Assembly (NCBI RefSeq): GCF_002234675.1
Contig: NC_019868.2
Coordinates: forward strand, 26,798,293 to 26,862,292
Reading direction: 5' to 3'
DNA: 64,000 nt
Source: Oryzias latipes
Taxonomy: Eukaryota; Chordata; Actinopteri; Beloniformes; Adrianichthyidae
The first letter of the stretch is position 1. Each line of letters starts with the position of its first letter. A program made the translations under genes and the position numbers. The notes below the pieces were generated by a model. That model did not search any database. It was given only the letters and a program-made list of their open reading frames with translations, and was not told where the DNA came from. Below, piece by piece: positions 12,801-26,000 of the stretch.

Positions 12801-13179
12801 GCTTTTAGCAGCACTCATGTGGACTGAACTGGGTAAACAGTCCCACAGTTTGTCAGCGAATGTTGCCTAACAATTTATCAGCTGACGCTAAGCGTCAAGA
12901 CAGATGACAGGTATGTGGAAAATACTTTAAATATTCACAAATACTTTAAAAAAAAATAACTGTGTGTGTCATTCCAGAAGGAAAGCAGAATTTGCCTCCT
13001 CAGAGTTTCAATCCTTTCAAAAATGCCCCCTGATTTACCCCCCCAGTCTCCGCCTGCATCCATGCCCCCTTTTCAGCTGCAGCCACTGTAAGGGGCAAGG
13101 CAACTGCAGCTCCTATGAGAAGCACCATGGGCGGAGGGGAGGAGCTTGATTCAATAGTCATTTAGCTCTCTGCGTTCCT

Positions 13180-13339
13180 GTAAGAGTCGGATGTTCATGA
13201 GATCAGAACTTCTCGCCTGATTTCTTCTTCTGTGCAGCTGATCTGGCCAAGACAGAGCGCTGTCCAAACTTCTGGCTGCTTTTCCTTTTTTCTTTGGTCT
13301 CAACTTGGATCTTTTATTTCTATACACAGCAGCTGTGAG
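13180..13339 (+). other. Candidate slc7a2 5' UTR exon
   Basis: The first coding exon of slc7a2 begins at an acceptor (CCTTCCCAG at 14072-14080) 17 bases before the start codon, so at least one upstream non-coding exon is needed. The best donor seen upstream is GAG|GTACGT at 13337-13345, after a moderately GC-rich block. The start of this exon and the donor choice are guesses. Confidence 0.3.
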
Positions 13340-14097
13340 GTACGTCTCTCAGAAAATTTAAATATTAATTCTAAATAAGTTGTGCATGCATTCAGATATA
13401 TAAAAAAATGTGTTTTTAACCTTTATTTTAACCTGCTTTCTCTTCAACTTCAGTGCATTCGTACTGTAATAGAGTTTGCATGCTCAGGATCATAAACGAT
13501 CACATTTCAATTTGTATTAATTTATGGTTAAGATGGTGCAAACGCATGTTTTATCCACATTTCTCACTTTTGCACAAATGCAGAACATGTTTTGTCAATG
13601 CAAATGTTACTAATGAAAAATCATTTTTGCAAGTGATTGCCTCCTTTCATCCAGGCCACGCTCTCCTGATGAATGCAGCTCTTTGAGCGTTCAGAAGAGC
13701 CCCCACAACAATAGTTTCTAATGCTTTCACCATGCTTGCAGGGCTTGGCAGCCCTCCAAAAAAACCGCGAGGCTCAGTTTGACGGGTTAACATCCCCTTC
13801 TGCTTACATGTTGCATAACTGGGTTTTCTCTGAAGCTGCAGCAGCTCCCAATGCCAAACGAGTTGAACTGCACCAGACTCCTGCACGATTCAACCTTTGC
13901 CTTTGCCAGTTCAAGAACCTTCCGCTGAGTGTTAAAAAGGGGCACATATTGATCTGCATTTCTGCCGTCACTTGGACAAAAATGTGTGACTGTTTCATAA
14001 TTGCGTGCACTTTATGCTCCAGATAGTTGTATCTTGTAACACATTGACATCCAGCGTTTTCCCTCTTCTCTCCTTCCCAGCGTCTACAGGTGACAAC

Positions 14098-17000
14098 ATG
14101 CTGGAGCAGGTCCTGTCGTTCAGCCGCTCCCTGGTGCGCAGGAAAGTGGTCGACATGAACAACTTGGAGGACTCCAAGCTGTGCCGATGCCTGGGAACCG
14201 TGGACCTCATTGCCCTGGGAGTCGGAAGCACACTGGGTGCTGGGGTCTACGTCTTGGCGGGAGAGGTGGCCAAAGGAAACTCCGGCCCCAGCATTGTCAT
14301 CTCCTTCCTCATCGCCGCCCTGGCCTCAGTCATGGCCGGCCTCTGTTACGCCGAGTTCGGAGCCCGAGTACCAAAGACCGGTTCTGCATACCTGTACAGT
14401 TATGTGACCGTGGGGGAGATCTGGGCCTTCATCACTGGCTGGAACCTCATCCTATCTTATGTGATTGGTGAGTCAATCAACCAAACTCAGATCCATTTGT
14501 AGAAGTTGGTTTTACTACAGAGTGCGCTCTTTGTTTTCTAACAGGCACATCATCCGTTGCCAGAGCATGGAGCGGCACGTTTGATGAAATGATTGGAGGA
14601 CATATAGAGAAATTCTGCAAAACCTACTTCAGCATGAACTCTCCGGGGTTGGCTCCTTATCCCGATTTCTTTGCTGTGTGCCTGATTCTATTGCTCTCTG
14701 GTAAGGCGACCGAATAAATCTATCTTTCCAAAAAATTGCAGTTAATGCAGCAATATTAAAGAACATGTCAAATTAAGTAGCTGATTTTATCCAGTGATTG
14801 TGAGTTGGATGGTTAGAGGACAAGCCACAGAGATGCTAAAAGGATATTTTTTGTTCAATTGGCTCTTGTTTTGGGCTTCTTTTAATCCATCAGTAAGGAA
14901 AAACTTAATATCAATTTAACCTTTTTGGATTTTCTTGATCCGCATCCCTCAGATCTTCTCCCACTCAGAGAAACAAGTCATTCCTGTCTGGTACTTTAAT
15001 TCAGAGTCAAAACATTCATCTTTCGAGCTCAGACTGAAATTAAAAATCACATGATGAGGTGTTTAAGCTGATCTGCCAACAAAGTTATTTAATTACGTGA
15101 GAAGGGGCAGAGGAAACTAGTCCGGTGGTGGTGTTGTTGTTTTTTTGAGTGCAGTTTGAAATAGTTTAGAAGAAAAGCTGTTTTTCTGTGAAGAATCTTC
15201 TTTCCTGGGGTTTTTCAGTTTCTCTATTGCTATTGAGTCCTGACCATCTCTCATCAGCTGAGTCAGATAAGTTTTTTCACACGCTGTTCGGGCTTGTTTT
15301 TATTGACCTCCTGGATGATGTCTCTTTTGGATTTTGGTCCAAAAGGCAGACAACTTTTCCATGAGGGACTACTGGAGAATTAACTTCATGATGCTCTCTA
15401 CAGACTCAGATGTTTCTACTACGGCGTTTCTTTCCTGCTTGAAGTGTGACGTGTTTATAAGATAACTTTTCTGAGCAAATCCTAAGCCAACACGACTGGC
15501 ATCAGGTTTGGCTGCGGCGAGAAAAATTGAACTCAGCTTCCATTCGAGATTTAGTTCTTGATGTTGGTCGTGGTAGGTTTAGACAATTTTTCCCCTCAAA
15601 ATAGCCGTAGTCACATGCACCTATACAGGGGTTGACCTGGACGGGTGCTGCAGGCTTTTGGGTTGTCTGGACCTGTGGAGGGTCGTGGAGAGGAGTGGCT
15701 GCATCTAACATGGAGTACAGGTGTATCTTGCAGTTTCCTTGAAAATGTGCGTGGACGGAAGCCAGCACTTACATCAGTGGTTTGGATTCGAAGACTTGCC
15801 TTGTTCAGATGGAGAAATTGCACATTTAGACTCAATTAGCCTACTTTGTACTCCACTGGTCTGTTGGACTCGGTCTGCACAACCTCAAATCACATTTGGC
15901 AACTTGGGTCAAATAGATTCATAAAATATTGAGCTTTGGTTTTCTCTTTGCTAGTAAAAATACTCATTAGTTTTTATGTCCCAAACTTGGTCCACAGGTT
16001 GACGTAGTGGTTCAAAACCCGACTGGATCCTTTCTGAGTGGAGTTCCCATGTTCCCCTTGTGCGTGCATGGGTTTTCTCTGGACACTCAGGCTTCCCTCC
16101 CACAGTCGAAAAACATGTTTTTTAGGTTAATTGGCATCTTTAAATTGCCCCCGTGTGCATGTGAGTGTGTGGCCCTACAGCAGACTGGCAGCCCGTTCAA
16201 GGTGTATCCGGCCTTTGCCCGACAGTTGCCATGTCTGGCTCCAACAGCCCTGTGACCCTGAAAGGGATTCTGAAGATGGATGATTCTAAACTACCAAACT
16301 GAAGCAGAGTATTGCTCAGTTTTAAGTTGTGTTTTGTTTTTGTGTTCGCAGGACTTTTGTCATTCGGAGTGAAGGAGTCAGCCTGGGTCAACAAAGTCTT
16401 CACCTCCGTAAATGTGCTGGTGCTCCTGTTTGTCATCATCTCCGGCTTTGTCAAAGGAGACGCAGTCAACTGGAAGATCTCTGAGGAATCCCTCATAAAC
16501 TTCACTGTGGTCACACGGTACGGTTCCGGCTCCGTAACCGTCAGTCCAACCGTTAGTTCATCACTGCAAATCAACGCTATCCAAAACTGGGATGAAACAA
16601 CCACTTCTTCATTCCAGAAACTTGTCAGTGGCGGCCAACGTCAGCAGTGACTATGGCGTTGGAGGATTTTTGCCATATGGGTTTAGTGGCACGTTGGCTG
16701 GAGCTGCCACCTGCTTCTACGCTTTTGTTGGATTCGACTGCATTGCGACAACTGGTGAGGCTCTGGTCCTGCGGGTTCTGACGGACCGTGACCGGCTTTC
16801 GTCAATCCTGAAACGCATTTGTCTCTCAACAGGGGAGGAGGTGAGAAACCCTCAGAGGGCCATCCCCATCGGCATTGTGGTGTCGCTCACCGTGTGCTTC
16901 CTGGCGTACTTTGGTGTGTCGGCTGCCCTCACCCTGATGATGCCTTACTACCTGCTGGACGAGAAGAGCCCCCTGCCCATGGCCTTTGAATATGTGGGCT

Positions 17001-20000
17001 GGGGTCCTGCCAAATACGTGGTGGCTGTGGGTTCACTGTGTGCCCTGTCGACCAGGTAACCCTCGAGTAATTTGTCTTGACTGGATAAGCTAAGGACGTT
17101 AAAAAAAAAAAAAGATCTGTAAGGATTTTGGAAAATAAAAGCAACAAGGAAGGACATTTGAATTTCTAAGAAACTGTTAGTTCATGAAATACAATCGATA
17201 ATTCTGACCATAAATCTCAGCCCGTGTCTTGTAATTGGATTGATTCCTGTTGCTTAACAGCATGCGGTGGGTGCAAAGCTTAATTCCCTATCTGGTTTCA
17301 GGCACCAGCATGTGTCTGTGCTGTAACTTTTGTCAATTCAACAAGTTTGGGTGCATCTCAAAACAACTTATCGTGTGACTTAATTTTGTCTTTCTTTCCT
17401 GTCAGCTAAACCTCAGCGTCCTGTCAACAGAGCGGTGTGGATGTCACTCATTGACTTCCCTTCATGATCTGTATTGACTAGATAGTGTCCACGCAGACAA
17501 ATCAATCAAATTTGGGACAAGTCTGTGCTTACTGTTGGGCGGTCATGATGCACATCTTTGGCTTATCTCTGAGCAGGCAAAGCAGCTGCTTGTTGAACTG
17601 CTGTGCTGCAAATTTTCTTGCTTGGCGTGTGTGTTTGCACACGGAAAGGGCCTCGTGACGTTCCCAAACAGCTGGGATGTACCAGCTGAGAGCTTGGACA
17701 CATGTTTGACTGACAGAATATTTATTTAGAAAATTTCTTAGGATTTTTCTGAAGTTTTCAGGTTACTAATATATGAAATGGAACTATTTTTTATTATTAT
17801 TTTAGTGACCAACTTCGTTCAGTCAAGCTAGATGCCTGCAACATTATTCATTAAACTTTGACGCGGTTAAAATGGTACAGTAGGATGTCATCTACAAAGA
17901 ATATCTGACGCAGTTTGTGAGAAATTAACAAAAAAAGGGTTAAAGAAGCCTTTTGTAGGTTTCCTTTTTAAATTACAAATTAATATCAGAATAAATCGTA
18001 TCTCTGAATTGCAACATAGTTGTTTTTTTCCTAAATTGATCCCGATTTAGTTTCTCTGACACCTCAAGAAGTGACGAGTTTGCAACCTCACAACAACTAC
18101 CTTGTGATTTCTTCAGATAACAAACAAACAGCTCACATTTTGGAAGTACAACTGTTGTGCAAAGTTTGCACAGGACTTTTCTAGAGGAAAACACCAGAAA
18201 AAGGTCAATATTTGATGAGGCAGCAACTAAGTGCAATCCTGATTGAAACCTTTGATAAATTAGCAACTTTATGCAGTTTTGATTGAATAGTCACATCCAA
18301 AAAAGATGCTAGCTTAATAAAAATACATTTTTATTTCATATTTGATGTCATTAAAGATCTTATTTTTTATTAATATTCTGTATAACAATGATCAGATTAA
18401 TGGTATTATAAGACTTAAAATGCATAGAACAAAATTTTTATATTGGAAAAAACCTATCAGACATTATTGGAATTTTGGATTGGAACTTGTACATTTCATT
18501 TAATTAAAACAAAACAAAAAAAGACACAAGAAGACAAAGAAAAAAAATATTTATACATAGACTTTGTTAACCCAACCCCCTATTATGTTTTTGCTTTTGA
18601 TTAGTTGCTTTAATTAGTAGGGAAGCAAATAAAAATAATCCCACACACAATTCATTTGTATCATTAATTGTTAAATTTCCAGTGGACCATATCCTTAGTC
18701 TATTCAGGTGTACCACACATGCAATGTATTTATTCCATGAAGTGAGGCAGTATACTTAAAGTTTTCTATACTCTATTTATTTTTAAACCTAAAAAGTTCC
18801 AATTTGGTCTGAAGAAGTATTCAGTTATTATACGTCCTACACTAAATGGTCCATACTTGCTATACCTATAAGTACACATAATAAAATAAACTTCAGGTAA
18901 GTTTACGTTTCACCCAAAATAAAAATAACATTTCTACGAAACTGTAATTAGCATAAATGTAAATTTGAGCATGCGTCAGTGTTAAGCAAACTTCCATGTA
19001 TCCTTCCATCGTCTAAATGCACTGAATCCCTGTTGAGCTCACAAGGTTGCTGGAGCCTATCCCAGTTACTGTTGGGGAAGGGTGGGGTACACCACTCTTG
19101 CAGAGCTAAACACACTGTAAAAAATTTTCTTGTGTGTTTACGTGCTTTGGACAAAATGAAGTTGGTCGCTAAAAAATAAGAACCATGTTTGAGGAAGAAA
19201 GCCTAAAACAATTTGTAGATTAGCTAAATAAAAGCCCCATAATTGGAACTTCACAGAGGATGTGAATGACAGGAACGAAAGACACTTCTTGACTCTAATC
19301 CTGCTCTGAAGCTTTGAAAATGTTGCTGTCTCTGTGTGGTTGTGGGTTGGGGGCTCTGGACTAACGTGTTGGTCTTGCATGTCTCTGCTGTCTCATGCAG
19401 TCTGCTGGGCTCCATTTTCCCCATGCCTCGTGTAATCTATGCTATGGCAGAGGATGGGGTGGTTTTCAAAGCCTTAGCCCGAATCAATCCTAAGACGAAG
19501 ACCCCAGTTATTGCCACAATGAGCTCCGGTGTAGTTGCAGGTGAGAGCCAGGGAGCATCCAAGGTAGATCTTAGCTGATGTTTCTCCACCAATCAATTGT
19601 GAAAGAGACAATCCAGTGCATGGGGGTGAATTGGGGGGTTGGCGGCGACTGAATTTGGCTCGCTGCACTCTCAGCCTTCAGTCACCATGTTGTTCTTTCA
19701 CAGTTGTGCCGGTGTCATGTTTTTCTCTCCCAGAATGCCATCAACTTAACAATGAACCCTCTTCTCCCTAGCCTGTTGGGCTCCATGTTCCCTCTGCCAC
19801 GCATTCTCTTTGCCATGGCACGAGATGGTATTCTGTTCAAATTTATGTCCAAAGTGAGTAAGCGTCAGTCGCCTGTGGCTGCCACCATGGCAGCAGGTAC
19901 CACTGCGGGTAAGCTCCAGACAAGGACTCGCCTCGTTGGGTTGCTTTGTGGTTTTGTTGGGGCTATTTTGTATTTCACTGTCATGTCATTAACTTGTGGT

Positions 20001-23000
20001 GGTTGCTGCATGAACGTGGTGGTGGCGTTTCCGAAAGCATGCGGGGGGGAAAAAAAAACCCTCTCTAAAACAATCAGTGCAAGGAATGTCTGAGGATGTC
20101 AGTAACAATGGACGCATTTGATTGACTCTAAACACTTCACAAAAGGAGAGCGCAGGACGTCAGAAGTTTGGTTTTTGCTTCTGAGGTGGAAATGTAAACG
20201 GTTTCATTGATGCTTGTAATAAGTGCAACTGCAAAGCCAAACACTGTAGTCGTCGAACACTCGATACACCTCCGACATGAGGCTGCAACTGTGCAGATTT
20301 TGCAGGATGAGGACATTTCCTCCAAATGTGTTTTCTTGGAAAAGTTCTACATCACAGGTGTCAAACTCCAGGCCTCCAATGGGGCCAGTGTCCTACATGT
20401 TTTTCAGCTAGCTTGCGTCAGTCACACCTGCCCTCACGGGTGGAGACGGGCTGTCTGTGGTCAAAAAGAATTGGCAAACCTGTACTGGGCAGATGACCCG
20501 CCCCAAGGTCGTGGACCGTCGGGTGGAGCGAAAATGTTCATGCACATGTTTTTCTACTGGTGCACTGCAAGTGAGAGGTCGTAGCAAACATGTAAACAAA
20601 ACATAGGGGGGAAGTAGGTGAGACTCAGGGGTGTCATACAGATTTTTCCTTTTGTCAATCCCCCCAAATTCTGAGCACTATGCAGGGATTACCATAACCG
20701 CTGGTCAAGAGATTAGTGTGCGCTCTTTGTGAGCAGCCTGACTGTTGGAAAAGAGGAAATTAGACAGTACGAGGGGTAGTTTGTGTGGACAACCTCGCAA
20801 TTGCAAAGACGTATCACCTGTACACCCTGGGGTTGCGGCATTTGCGCGGGATCAGTAAGGGGCCCACCTTACCACAGCGTCACCCGTACGTCACAAGTGT
20901 GTACGACCTACATTATACTTAGAAATACAAATACTTCACGATACATGATGTCTCTCAAGGTGACGTCATGAAAATGACAAAGATGCGGCTGCTCCTCTCT
21001 AGAACCCTCCAGGCGCTCAGACAACCCAAAAACCCGCAGCAGCTGTACGGCTCAACGTGACGAAGGCTTCAGAGGCAAACCACACCTGAACCAGGTTATT
21101 AGCAGCAGATTGGGCTTTGTCTCTGGAAAACCAGGAGGATACAGTTTGACACCCGTATACTAGATCAGTGTTTTTCAACCAGTGTGCCTCGGCACACTAG
21201 CGTGCCGTGGGGGATAGTCAGGTGTGCCGTGGGAAATTGCCCTCATTAACTGATCTAAAAACATTTACCTTCTCCAGGATACCAGCTCTGTGTTCATCCA
21301 AACAGGCCCTGATAAAACACTAAGTAGTTAGGAATATGAAACATCATAAAATACTTTTTTCTTTGTGTTTATTTGATTAAATTAAAGACATTTTGTTAAG
21401 AATGACGGTACCGCGATTTAGCTGTAGCTACAGCTGTATTAGGAAAAGTCCCGCCCCTTTAACTGTCTCCACCAATCATTCTTGGAGGCTTAATCATACA
21501 TCATCAGTCTGACCAATCAGAAGTGCTTAAAGTCTTCACTTTCATGTTCTGATTCTGCTCATAAAGTCTCTCAGTTCCAACAAAAATACCAGCTAAAGCT
21601 CGTCTTTAGCAGGTAGCTTTCCACAGAATTCGGTGTCAGACCGTGGAACAAGTGAACAAAACCATGAAGCTCAGAGACGCGAGTCTATCTGCGTGCGGCG
21701 GCTGTTTGCACTACATCTCCCATGATGCATTGGGTTAAAGTGACAGCGTCTCGGCGCACAATGAGTCGTCTTTGTTTAACGTCTTGAAACACAACGAAGA
21801 CACATCAAACAGTTTTTAAATCTTTTAACTTAACTTCTATTACATCTTTTAGAAAAAACAGCTGCAGCTTCCAGCTTTTTCTGCCACAATTATCACAAAA
21901 ATGCATGTGAGATTGTGGAGGGACTGTAGATCAATACAGACTATGAGTTTCTCCTTTTTTTAATTTTTGGATGCTGGTGTGCTGTTTGTCAAGGTTAAAG
22001 TGTGCCGGGGCTTAAAAAAGGTTAAAAAACACTATACTAGATGATGCACTTTTTGGTTTTTCCCAAGGTCAACGTTGAAAATTATAAGGCTCCATAAAAA
22101 ATCTGCCAAAGTAGCTGCACCTTTGTAGTTTACATTGTGTTTCTGGGAAAATGCATGCGTGAAAAATGTTAGTGAGGAAAGTTGATGCCAAGACGACATG
22201 TTCAGTGTGTAACAGTATGAGATCCACAGAGAACATTTGACGAGTCCCAGCCATGATTTTCATCGTTGAGAACAGACATCGAATGGCTTTGCCACCTAAG
22301 TGTGTTTATAACAAGAAACTCTACAGAAAAATCTCAAGTTTGACCTTTCATCTACATCTTTTTTCAAGTTTTCAGAGTTAAAACATTTCATCGTTTGTGT
22401 TCCACGCAGAATTATTAATGAGATGATAAAAAAAACGCATGAGCATTTTACTATAGTTTAAAGCACGGCTGTCAAGTAAGAAAAAACCCAGGAGAAACTG
22501 CAGATAGTTAAGGATTGGTGTGATTTGCTTATATCTCACCTGGATATCGGCATTTTTTTGGAACATAAATTACACTTGAAGTTTTATTATTTCTTTTTCA
22601 TCCCCAATAAGATCTCTGGGCAGTGGTGCAGTGGGCACACACCCACAGCAGGGCAGGGATTTGATTCTTTCGAGCAGAACAGTTGCAGCTAAATTCAATT
22701 GTCATAAAACTATGCTAGATTATGACACAGATTACTTAATATTAGAATAACATGAAACATTGTCATTCCCTCACAGATACTAGATAGATTATTCAGATGT
22801 GACATTCTTACAGATAAAGAATGATTCAAATTTTTTTTAAACGTTTTAAACATATTTAAGTTGCTGTGACATATGTGAGGAAATTAAAAACTACTGAAAT
22901 AGTTGTTAAATATTTTGCAAAACTCCGTTACCTGAGATAACACCCTACTGTTTCTACAAAACTTCTTATTTATTTGACCACAAATATTATGAATCGTAAC

Positions 23001-26000
23001 ATGTTTATTGGAGGTTAGGCTCCCTAATTTGGAATAAAAACCCTATAAATAAAATTGGATTTGATTTGAATGTTGTTAAAACACTAAAGCTTCATCTGTC
23101 ATGAATCATAAAGTTAATATACTTTCACTTCGTTACATTGAGCACCGCGTTTGTTTACTGGATCAAAACACATCTTTTGCAGCTTTATCCATGCTTAACT
23201 TTTCCTCTGGTTCTGGTTATTGCAGTGTTAGTTTTAATCCATAAGAACCCAGATCTATTTTTCCTGAAAATAAAAATATGCGGGAGACCAAGTGGACCAC
23301 AGAACACATTTTTGATGGTTTTCTGTCGTGTCACTATGACCTCCTATGAGGTTAATTGTTTTATTTAGGGATGACACCTATTCATTAACCTGTCAGACTC
23401 GCCCTCAGGTTATACGGCGGAGGCTAATTTCTATTCCTGTATGTAAAATAAATATACAGGAGGGGGAAAGCAAAAAGACACAAATCCAGTTTGACTCCTT
23501 TCCGAGGATATTAGGGCACCAAATAATAGACTTTATTGGTATTTTAACTGTACAAAAAACCCGTTTACGTCTGTCTAAATCGCTTGCATAGAAAGTCACA
23601 GTACAGCTTTGAAACTGACTTTATTTAAGAACTGCAGAGCAGAAAAAAAACGAGGTGATTTCAAAATTCCTATGAAGGAAACACATTTTTAGCAGCTTAT
23701 GTAATTCCATAAACAGTCTGGCTTTTGTGGTTGAATGTTCAGCTCTCCCTGCGTTTCTCCTTCCAAAGCTTTCCTGCTCGGTGTGATCAAGTGTTTGCAC
23801 AGTTGCTCCATGTGCTCAGATTGAGGCCATCAGCCCTGCAGAGAGCGCGATCTGGACTGATTGAACAGTGAGGAGGCACAGCGACTCCTAAACGCAGATG
23901 TGAGCACGTGACAGCACAGAGTGGGAGAGTTTTGATTTTTTCTTTCTTTCTTTAATGTCCTGTTTGTTTTTAAACCCCTGTGGCGGTGCGTCTGCCGCTC
24001 TGTGTTTGAACGCCGCTGCTGCTGAGATCAGCTGCACATCACAGGCTGGTGCTGCGATGCAGGTCAAACGCTGCACCGTATCTCACATCCAACCACGCCT
24101 GGCGTGGGCGGCGATCGCAGCTGCCATCGTTGAAACAATTCTGATCAGGAAACACGGCTGCATGAGATTCCCCCTCACACCTGTGCAATTTTGTGTTTGT
24201 TTGATCCTCTGAAGAACAAGATCATTCTTTTCCTGATTGCATCAACTCTACTTTAAATGTGTTCATTTCTCCAAACATTCCTTGTCGGGAATCCCATTTA
24301 AATGCGTGTTTAAGTGTATTTATGTTATTCCACAGCCATCATGGCCTTCCTGTTTGACCTGAAAGCTCTGGTGGACATGATGTCCATCGGAACACTGCTG
24401 GCTTACTCGCTGGTTGCTGTCTGTGTGCTGATTCTCAGGTTGGTGCGTTTCCTTCAAATCTCCCACAAACTGACCTTTAGAAGACTTTTTTTTTTTTTTT
24501 TTAGCAACATTGCGAAATAGCTTTTCGAGCAGGTTTCTCCAACGGCCACAGGCATGATTACATAGTTTGTTGCTGGTGATGTAAGAGCTGTGAATGCCCC
24601 CATTGTACAGACGTTCAGTGGCTGCTTGAGTAAATGAAGCTGGGGACAGCAGCTCCTTCACTTTTAGTACAGGGAAAAATCAAAATCCTTCTCAAAAAAA
24701 GATGTTTTTTTCTTGTTATGATTAGAAAAGTGGGATGTCTAAACGCATAGCGATGTCTTGCTCTTTCGGGACAACATTAAATCTTATTATTAGCCACAAA
24801 TGCTCATATTTAAGCTCTGTTATTGAGAATATTTTGTATTAGAAATAGTTTTACATCTTTAAAGTGGGTATATTTGTACACTTTTGCCCCAAATCTATAC
24901 TATATTAATGTAATGCTGTCTTTATTTCTAAAGTATAGATGGTCATGCAGAATTTGATGTGTCCTCCAGGTACCAGCCGAGTGGAGCGCTGGAGCGCTCG
25001 GAGGTAAAAGGAGAAAGGGATTATCTTTCCTCTGAAGGCCGTGAGTCCGACCTGACAGAATCCGAATCCCACCTCAACATGCTGAACGGGGGCAGCTCCA
25101 CCCTGCAGACCGTCCTCCACCCTCCTGCTGCGCCCTCCGTGCGTTCATCTGGCGTGGTGAACACGTCCATCAGCGTCCTCGGTGGGTCTCAGTCCGGCGT
25201 CTCCTCAGTGACCTCCGTGCTTTTGTGACGTGATTTTCTTTTCTCTCTCTCTCAGTGGTGGTCGTGTGCATCGTCAGCTATCTCACCACCTATCACTTTG
25301 AGGCGCTTTGTTCTGCGGAGGCCTGGATCCTGGCGCTGCTGTCCACGTGTCTCCTTGTTTTCAGCGGCTGCGTCCTGATGGTCTGCAGGCAGCCGCAGAC
25401 CTCCAAGAAGGTCTCCTTCATGGTGGGTTGCTGCTACGCAGAATCCAGTGCTAATAACCCTCTGAACTGACAGCTTTTTGTGTTTCTGTCTCCCCGCAGG
25501 TGCCTCTCCTGCCTTTTCTCCCCATCCTGAGCGTATTCGTCAACATTTACCTCATGGTCCAGCTGAGCGGAGACACTTGGATACGATTCTCGGTGTGGAT
25601 GGCTATAGGTGAGAGAGCCAAAACAAACGATGTCTAACAGTTTTCCTTGACTCACCTTTGGGAGTCAGGACGGGTGTGACCGCCTAAACTCAGCCACGTG
25701 TCCACCAGACATGGCCGAAATCTCAATTTTCCTTTGAGTTTTGGGACCAAATGTTGCCAAACCTTCATTTACTCCATAAATAATCATCCAAACATGCTCA
25801 GATACCTGTTTCTCTACATGTGGTTCCCACAATACTTGGTAAAGCCGACTACTGTAGAAAGATTTAAAGGAAAATATTTCCGACAAAGGCAGATAACTAA
25901 GATTTCCACCTCAGCTCAGTAAACCTGTCTATGCTAGGCTAGTATAGATTTTAAAAAAACAGCATAAAGTGCAAGCACAGTTATGACATCACAGCTTTGT

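Larger units (their letters stand above)
7111..13179. other. Intergenic sequence between mtmr7 and slc7a2
   Basis: No protein-coding exon is recognised. Contents include a SINE-core remnant at about 7810-7890, a poly-G run at 8693-8701, a dispersed repeat at about 9719-9860, and an inverted AAATTTAC motif pair near 9915-9955. There is also a purine-rich GAA run at about 12184-12200. Several open frames of 80-110 codons (for example 7802-8143, 10067-10333 and 10936-11265) show no family motif, no codon bias and no exon structure. Confidence 0.6.

Noticed and set aside
23955-24212. 85-codon Ala/Cys-rich frame in an slc7a2 intron
   Set aside because: It lies between proven exons and lacks exon borders and any family similarity.
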